A DNA stretch of 64,000 nucleotides from Reticulitermes speratus (lineage: Eukaryota > Arthropoda > Insecta > Blattodea > Rhinotermitidae): positions 18,380,406 through 18,444,405 of the forward strand of contig JAJKFL010000004.1 in assembly GCA_021186555.1 (NCBI GenBank). The letters run 5' to 3'. Positions 58,085 through 64,000 of this stretch are shown here, piece after piece. A program made the position numbers and the translations under genes. Below the pieces are notes generated by a model. It ran no database searches. It was not told the origin of the DNA and saw only the letters and a list, made by a program, of their open reading frames with translations. Each line of letters opens with the position of its first letter. Within the stretch, counting starts at the first letter, position 1.

Positions 58085-58265
58085 GTTCGCTCTTCTGGAT
58101 TGTTAAGCAGCCTAAGTTGATAGTTTTCTTACCGACGTTTGGGAGAGCCTATCGGTACCATCTTAAAGGGTCAAGAAATTCAAGGCCCTTGAAAATGGGA
58201 CCGATAGACTGTCCCGAATCCAACATACTCTGCGTAACAACACAGCAGAGAGACGAACTCAGGCC
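58085..58265. repeat. head-to-head pair of hammerhead-like repeats (locus 4)
   Basis: Left motif (58132-58170, minus): tttaagatggtaccgatagg then ctctcccaaacgtcggtaag. Right motif (58188-58222, plus): ccttgaaaatgggaccgata then gactgtcccgaatccaac, where GGGAC (58197-58201) and GTCCC (58211-58215) pair perfectly before GAA. Both share accgatag. The outer flanks are also homologous and inverted: cttaacaatccagaagagcg (minus) against cgtaacaacacagcagagag (plus). The spacer is about 17 bp. Confidence 0.6.
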
Positions 58266-58879
58266 CTAGGATCTTAATACTTGAGATTTAAATTGTTAGA
58301 TAGAGCTGTGAATGATGATGTCCCTGTTTCATGGCAAATGTGCCTATTTTCAAGAAATCAGAGAGTTCTTGGTTTCTGAAGTCAAGGTTCATGCTTTGTG
58401 CGTGGTTAGTGGTGTGGAACACAAGCATGAATCAAGGCCCAGTAGTGTCACCCATGCCGTGCTTCGATTCTCACGATATATCTCTATTATTGGCCAAGAA
58501 GTGCGGTAAGTTACACAGGTAAATCTGTCCGTGTAAAAGCTTCAGAATTTAATTGCAACGAGCGTTCGGTACACTTGCTGTAACACTCAGTCAAACGAAA
58601 ACTACTTTCAACTAATCTACGTCCGTGTTACACTTCAGACCTACAGAGTGGATCCCTAAACAGTTTATAACGGGACGATTGTGGTCATCTGGAATGTGAC
58701 GTCGTGCAATTTGGTATATAGGTTGGAAGGTTTCGGAGTTATCTACTGCCTCTGTCTCCAGGGGTAGACGACTCATCACAGCTTCATGTCAATAGATCAT
58801 AATATTAATTGTTATTTTAATGCTATCACCGTCCCCGAAAAGGCCAGGGAATAATGGTAAATTTAATCTTAGGGTAACA

Positions 58880-59015
58880 TGGTAAAATGGTATAAAATGG
58901 ATTAAAATGGCTCAGGATAGAGTCGATGTCCAGGTCCTTCCGGTAATGTGAAATGTCACGTTACACTACATGACTGAATTTCTTGAATGCGAAGAACTGT
59001 AGCTTACTCACAGGA
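58880..59015 (+). pseudogene. LINE-A-type 3' end
   Basis: The sequence atggctcaggatagagtcga, ccttccggtaatg and tgaatttcttgaatgcgaag corresponds to WIHLAQDRVDW, VLPVMN and the AEFLEC-like terminal codons, in shifting frames. It is short and diverged. Confidence 0.5.
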
Positions 59016-59280
59016 GGTAGGTGTACCGGACTGTGATCAGTGTGCTGTCACTTGCATGTAAGTAATAATGAGTGTCCATCATTAGCGACAGCATGCGTGA
59101 GCTGGACTGAGCATTGCCAGTCCATTATCGTAGAACATTCTTCATTTTACTGTTTTATCAGGCGAATGAACGAATATATCCAAAGCACATTCGCTTTTGA
59201 CCAGTTTGTTTCTTTTATACTGCATAACAATTATTATAACTAACAGTTACTTAGTATTTTTACCTTTCAGTAAAATGCTC

Positions 59281-59382
59281 TCGGGCTGACAGCCGCATCA
59301 AGTGGTTTAAATCAAACGACGCTTCAGAAACCGAATACGTCGCCACATATATCAGTGCCAACTGAAGCGGCTGTCAGCCCGA
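59281..59382. repeat. 16-bp perfect inverted repeat (102-bp hairpin)
   Basis: tcgggctgacagccgc at 59281-59296 and gcggctgtcagcccga at 59367-59382 are perfect inverted copies, 70 bp apart, with weaker pairing continuing inward (atcaagtgg / actgaa). Each arm is itself partly self-complementary (ggctgacagcc). It could be a foldback/MITE core or a conserved RNA stem. No target duplication is visible. Confidence 0.75.
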
Positions 59383-59399
59383 CAAGATTTTCTTGAAGT

Positions 59400-62300
59400 C
59401 TGTCTCCGTGAAAGCTTCAAGGCACATAATATTTTGCCTTTTACAAAGTCCAACAGTTACTACACGTACGACCGGATTTAACAATAAAATAACTCTGCAT
59501 TTTTTAAAGAAATATATTTACGTGTTTCGTGCGATTCTCAGAAAAAAAAGAGAGAGATTTCTGTGTAGCGCAATAACAGACTTGTGTTTTAAATGAAGAC
59601 TGTGTGTTTTCTATGAGGTTTGAACTGACATATATAATACCTACATGCAATTCACATTTCAATGCATTAATGTAATATTAGAGTATTAATCAACTCTTTG
59701 CTACATAGTATTCTATATAAGTAACTTATGTCTTCATAAAATACAAAAATGCATTATTCATATTACCAGTGGAGAATAAGCTAGGTGGTTGAACACCACC
59801 CTTATATAAATTACGCAACTACATACAGAAGTTCCTTTCTTCATAGCAGTTGTTACGCCTAAAAGGAAAGTCCTTAATTATGAGACAAAATATTGTTCAA
59901 AATTCCTTTATTTGTGCACGAGTAATGCAACAAATTTTGTTAACTGATTTTTTTAAAACACAATGTGATCATCAGTAGATTTATGCTTTAATCCTTCGAT
60001 CAACGTAATTAAAAAGTAGCCGGACACATAATGCCACTTAGTGTATTTGGTTATTGAAAACATTTACATTAAAAATAAAAACTGATTAATTATTAAATAA
60101 ATTACAATAGTCAGTAGATTGAGAAACCCGTAAAATTCCAGAGAATAATTTTGACAAAAAATAAACATTTAAAGAAGAAGTGAACCAATATTAGACATGT
60201 AATAAAATACAGAGTCCACTACTTGATTTATCAATTAGTAGTAAACCATTTATTGAAAATATTAATGAACTGACAGGCATGGTAGTAGTAATATAGATAT
60301 CACCCCTCTGATAAGAATATAGGGAGAAGATATAAAGCTTTCCTTTGCCTTAACTTTCAGTTCAGTATTTGACTCATTAAATATTGTCAGTCGCTCTCTT
60401 TCGGGACTCACAACAATTCATTTAATTTTCTGTCCCTCCATATTAATCGTTTCAGTCTTGAATTTAGGCAAAATGAAAGAAACGTTAGCAAGTACAGTAA
60501 ATATGGAAAATGAATGCTACATTTAGTTGCAAAACCTGCAGAAAATTACTACTGCAGATACATAGTCGTAGATAAGGCGTGGGCTTCTTTCGAGTCTGGA
60601 CAGGATTTGGTGACTATCATCTTTTCGAAACGGTAAAGTAACTTCTATCTTCAAAATGACGGTGAAATTTTACAACAGCGGAGTAAGTGTTTAGCTTTTC
60701 AAAGAAGTCCGCCCGGCACAGACATGCCTAGTTTTTGAACATTACTCTTTCCTGAGATGCGACGTCAAGTCTTGTGGTAGAAAGAACCAAAGCCTACGAG
60801 GCAGCAAGTTATGTTGGAACGTCTCTAGGGGACCACACGGCGTCACATCACACAGAAAGCTCTCTTCACTCTTACAGCAGTGAGAACCTCAAACCCTGCA
60901 CTGCAGAGATAATTTAAAAAACAATTGTCATATTTGTTTATGTATCTCTTTGATACATTACATTATTTCCATTGTTGAAAAGTCATGAGTGAAAATATCG
61001 AAACATCTTTAAGAAAAATATGTTATTTTATTAAATATTCTTGAATTTACGGAACATAAATGGACGGTGTTCCTTAACAACACGTTTCACTTATAGCATG
61101 CGAATAACATAATTGCAATATCAAGATTACGTTAAGTTGTGTATCACAATATATATCAAGTCAAGTCATAAAGCGTTAGTAGTATAGTTGCTGAGTTATT
61201 TATTCTTCCACAAATAATAATTTATTTTTGACAGCGCAGAACTTCTGCCTTCATATCTAATACAGATGGCATAAAGTTACAGTTACGAATCGTCATATAA
61301 GAGTCCTATCTTTAGCTCAGCACACAGCGGGGTGATTTTACCCGACGTCCAAGAGTTACCTAGCACTGCTAAACGTGTTGCTAACTACGCCACTTTGGTC
61401 ATGTTTCTTTAATGACAGAGACGGTAAAAACCAAGGGATTAGCTCCTCTTACATAAACATTAAATGCAGGATTCATGATTTTCATAAATACACGCTGTGT
61501 GTAGCAGTTTTATGACAGGCATGACGACTGGCTAGAAAAACCACAGGTACCCTGATTAATATACCAAAGTGAAAAGAATTTCCTCAACAAATGTTTAGTA
61601 ATAACCTCACACTGCAAGCAGGGATCATATTTTATTGAATTAGGTGTGTCGTGTCAGTGTAATACACATATTCCTTTCATTTAAGGACTGGTCCCATGTG
61701 TCGACGCAGAGAAGAGACAATATGGCGTAAAGTTTACGACGCTATGTTGTGCTTATACGTGTAGGCGGTCAGCATTTCTTTCGCATAGCTTCGATATTCT
61801 TAATGATATCACAAGGCAAGAATTTACGTAATTAACTTGAATTGATTTAACCAATTATCAGCAACCAGTACAGTCACTGACGCATGTACGTGTATTTTAT
61901 GTAACCTTTCAGGATGCACTAATTAAGACACGACATAAACAAAAATCCAGCCAAGATTAAATCGAAATGCCACACGCCGACCATAATGGGATCAACTGAC
62001 TTACGTGCATCGAGGACAGCTCTCTGAATAACATCACAGGTTTTTTATTTTTTGGGGTGGGGGGGGTTAAAAGCAAAAAAATACAGTTTTATTTTAAACT
62101 CTTAATGGCTGCTTTCTATATAAATTGCATCGTTATGTAACTGACGAACTGTAGTTCACGAATATATGAGCAGACCATTTTTAAGAATAAGGGATTTAGA
62201 GAGAAATGAGGAATACAATAAATGAGAGATGCAAGTAGAAAATAACAATACCTAATGGCTTTGTTCAGGGTTAACGAGTCTGGTTATTTTTATGCGGGCG

Positions 62301-62945
62301 ATGCCGTGTTCAAACCCACTCGAGACAAACTCTACAGGCTAATATTTTGCGTCATACTCTTTACATTGCATGGAGAAAACAAACAAACAAACAAAAATAC
62401 AAACAATAAAGGAAAAAGAAAAAAAAACGGGAGGAAAAGTAAACATCAACTCGTATGACGTACGTAAGATCAGAAGTTGCGGCTTTAGAAACAAGATCAC
62501 CAGGAAAGGAGATACATTCGGAATTCGATTCGCAACTCCTTCAGTACAAGGCGCACTACATCTGAGATCCTTGTACTCTGTGCCTATAAATCTGATCTAC
62601 AAAACAAGTAGTATCACATGAAAGTCGTAAGTATAAATTTTAAAGCACAGGCAATTAAAATATTTCTTCGTGAGAAAGAATTTCAACCAACACCTGTCCC
62701 TGAAATACGAACACTTCAGTCATGCACGGGTAAAGAAGGATGCGATAACTTTTTATGTTGTAATAGTAAATTGCCTACCAGATTTCTACCGACTATCTGA
62801 TTGTATTACTGAAAGCCTGCTATCAGTCAAGAAGGATAACTGTACTGGATGGCTCCACAAAGCGCTGTCATCTTCAAGAAACATGCAAGTCTTGTCCGCT
62901 ACCATGCCTTCCTGACAAGTTGGTCCTACAAGTACTTCAGCCATA
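59400..62945. other. anonymous AT-rich sequence
   Basis: Nothing nameable in about 3.5 kb, apart from a degenerate hammerhead-like core at about 60618-60654 (minus), a G-run near 62055, and an (AAAC)n/A-rich stretch near 62375-62430. Confidence 0.4.
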
Positions 62946-62958
62946 GTCCCAGTAGACT

Positions 62959-62997
62959 ATTCTCAAGATGGAGAAAGGAAGCTCCTCCGAAACGTCA
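62959..62997 (+). repeat. hammerhead-like motif
   Basis: The plus strand reads attctcaagatggagaaagg, aagctcctccgaaacgtcac. GGAG (62970-62973) pairs with CTCC (62985-62988) immediately before GAAAC. The box is CTCAAGA instead of CTGANGA. Confidence 0.45.
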
Positions 62998-62999
62998 CT

Positions 63000-63904
63000 A
63001 ATTATCAATCGACATGGTGTCATGTCCCATAAGACTTGAATCTTCATTAACAAGGGTGCTAAAGCCTCAAATTATCAATTTAATCTGGTCTAGAATTTGC
63101 CACGTCCTTGTAATGAAAGTACATTTCGTTCATTTTCGTACTTTTTCATTAATTTATTTACCAATTGGTGTATGGGTGGATACCGGACGGTTAGGAATTA
63201 GGGTAAGACTTTCGAATTTCGCGAAATACCTTATTTTGAGGTAAGACTCTCCAAAATCATAAAAAAATTATATTTGTTTTCCACAGATTGCTCCATAATT
63301 AAATTCTGTGGGCACATTTTATATTTAGGCTATTTTTCATCCAAAATTACAACATAATGCCTATTTACTGCGTAGAGATAAAGTGTACATTCATAACTAT
63401 ATACAAATTAGGAAATATTTACCTTGAGTTTCTGTTGGTTTACCCCTAACCTTCCCTTACAGTACACTGACTATTTAAATGAACAGTTCCACTTACATTA
63501 CGACGTTTTCTAAAATTTAACTCACATTGTTTTACAGACTTTGTATAAACGTGACATGTGACATCAATATTACTCGTGTACTGGCATATGTGTCATTCAA
63601 TTACGGTTATCTAGGACCCAAAGCCATTTTTAGGCTGAGTCAGTAAACTCTTCTCTTAAGAGAAAAATTATTGAATCAAACTATAATTATCCAGAAAATA
63701 CAGTATATAGGACTATTTTATAGTACCAGACATGGCAATAAGAGGGTTCCTAGCCTGTAAATATGTGTTAATCAAGCGCTTTATTTTGCTGTAGGAGTTA
63801 GCGCTTGTAGTAGGAGTAACAAGCAACAGATGGTGAAACAGTGAATTAGTCAATCGGTTGCTGGTTAGTGGATAAGTTGATTTGCAATGGTAAAGATATT
63901 GGAA
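63000..63904. other. anonymous sequence
   Basis: Nothing recognised between the motif and the terminal SINE A. Confidence 0.4.
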
Positions 63905-64000
63905 GCCGATCCCAGTGGCCGTGCGGTCTAAGGAATGGGTCTGCCGCCGCTTGCTTACTGGGATTGTGGGTTCGAATCCCGCCGAGGGCATGGATGTCTG
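63905..64000 (+). repeat. SINE A copy 5, cut by the window edge
   Basis: gccgatcccagtggccgtgc, ggtctaaggaatgggtctgc, B box gtgggttcgaatcccgccg, gcatggatgtctg. The 3' two thirds lie outside the window. The minus-strand frame over it is a shadow. Confidence 0.92.

Noticed and set aside
1-64000. CRISPR array, prokaryotic operon, ribosome-binding sites, LTR-type or capsid-bearing elements
   Set aside because: The tandem arrays lack unique spacers, no prokaryotic gene structure exists, and I saw no paired long terminal repeats or capsid, protease or envelope-like peptides.

Overview
This window looks like repeat-dense, AT-rich non-coding DNA from a large animal genome, most likely an insect. I found no host protein-coding gene, rRNA or free-standing tRNA gene. 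The peptide style of the LINE remnants and the tRNA-derived SINE heads remind me of cockroach and termite (Blattodea) assemblies. That is recollection, not a search result.

Almost everything that can be named is a transposable element or its debris. (1) One near-complete mariner DNA transposon (31963-33292) has a TA target duplication and matching terminal repeats. Its DD34D transposase reads through except for one in-frame TGA. (2) One complete non-autonomous hAT element (43155-43683) has an exact 8-bp target duplication. (3) At least five tRNA-derived SINE families, here called A to E plus a D2 variant, give about 25 copies, several with clear target-site duplications. (4) Many 3'-end fragments of non-LTR retrotransposons are present. 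One family, LINE-A, contributes at least 15, all from the same C-terminal end of its reverse-transcriptase ORF. Single copies of three other families (LINE-B, C, D) also occur. (5) A dispersed hairpin motif, with a CTGAAGA-like box, a short stem, then GAAACGTC, occurs about 15 times. At four or more places it forms head-to-head pairs. It resembles the small hammerhead-ribozyme variants associated with Penelope-like retroelements.

Layout: 1-7300 is mostly anonymous, with a LINE-B end and SINE B and E copies. 7300-8500 holds LINE-A with a SINE A inside it, then LINE-D. 9400-14800 holds SINE B copies, a head-to-head motif pair, a composite microsatellite and a SINE B inserted in a SINE C. 15100-19200 is SINE-rich and contains an internally inverted LINE-C. 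22300-30450 has LINE-A pieces, SINEs A, C, D2 and E, a tetranucleotide array and a 35-bp tandem repeat. 31963-33292 is mariner. 34890-43700 has SINE C and A, LINE-A and the hAT element. 44471-45570 is an indel-free 44-bp minisatellite with a 176-bp higher-order repeat. 48590-59400 has LINE-A pieces, D-type SINEs and inverted repeats. 59400-63900 is almost featureless, and a SINE A runs off the right edge.

The nested insertions give a relative order: LINE-A is older than SINE A, and SINE C is older than SINE B. The most interesting signals are the head-to-head hammerhead-like pairs, the 44/176-bp array, and the LINE-C copy with the structure expected from twin priming.
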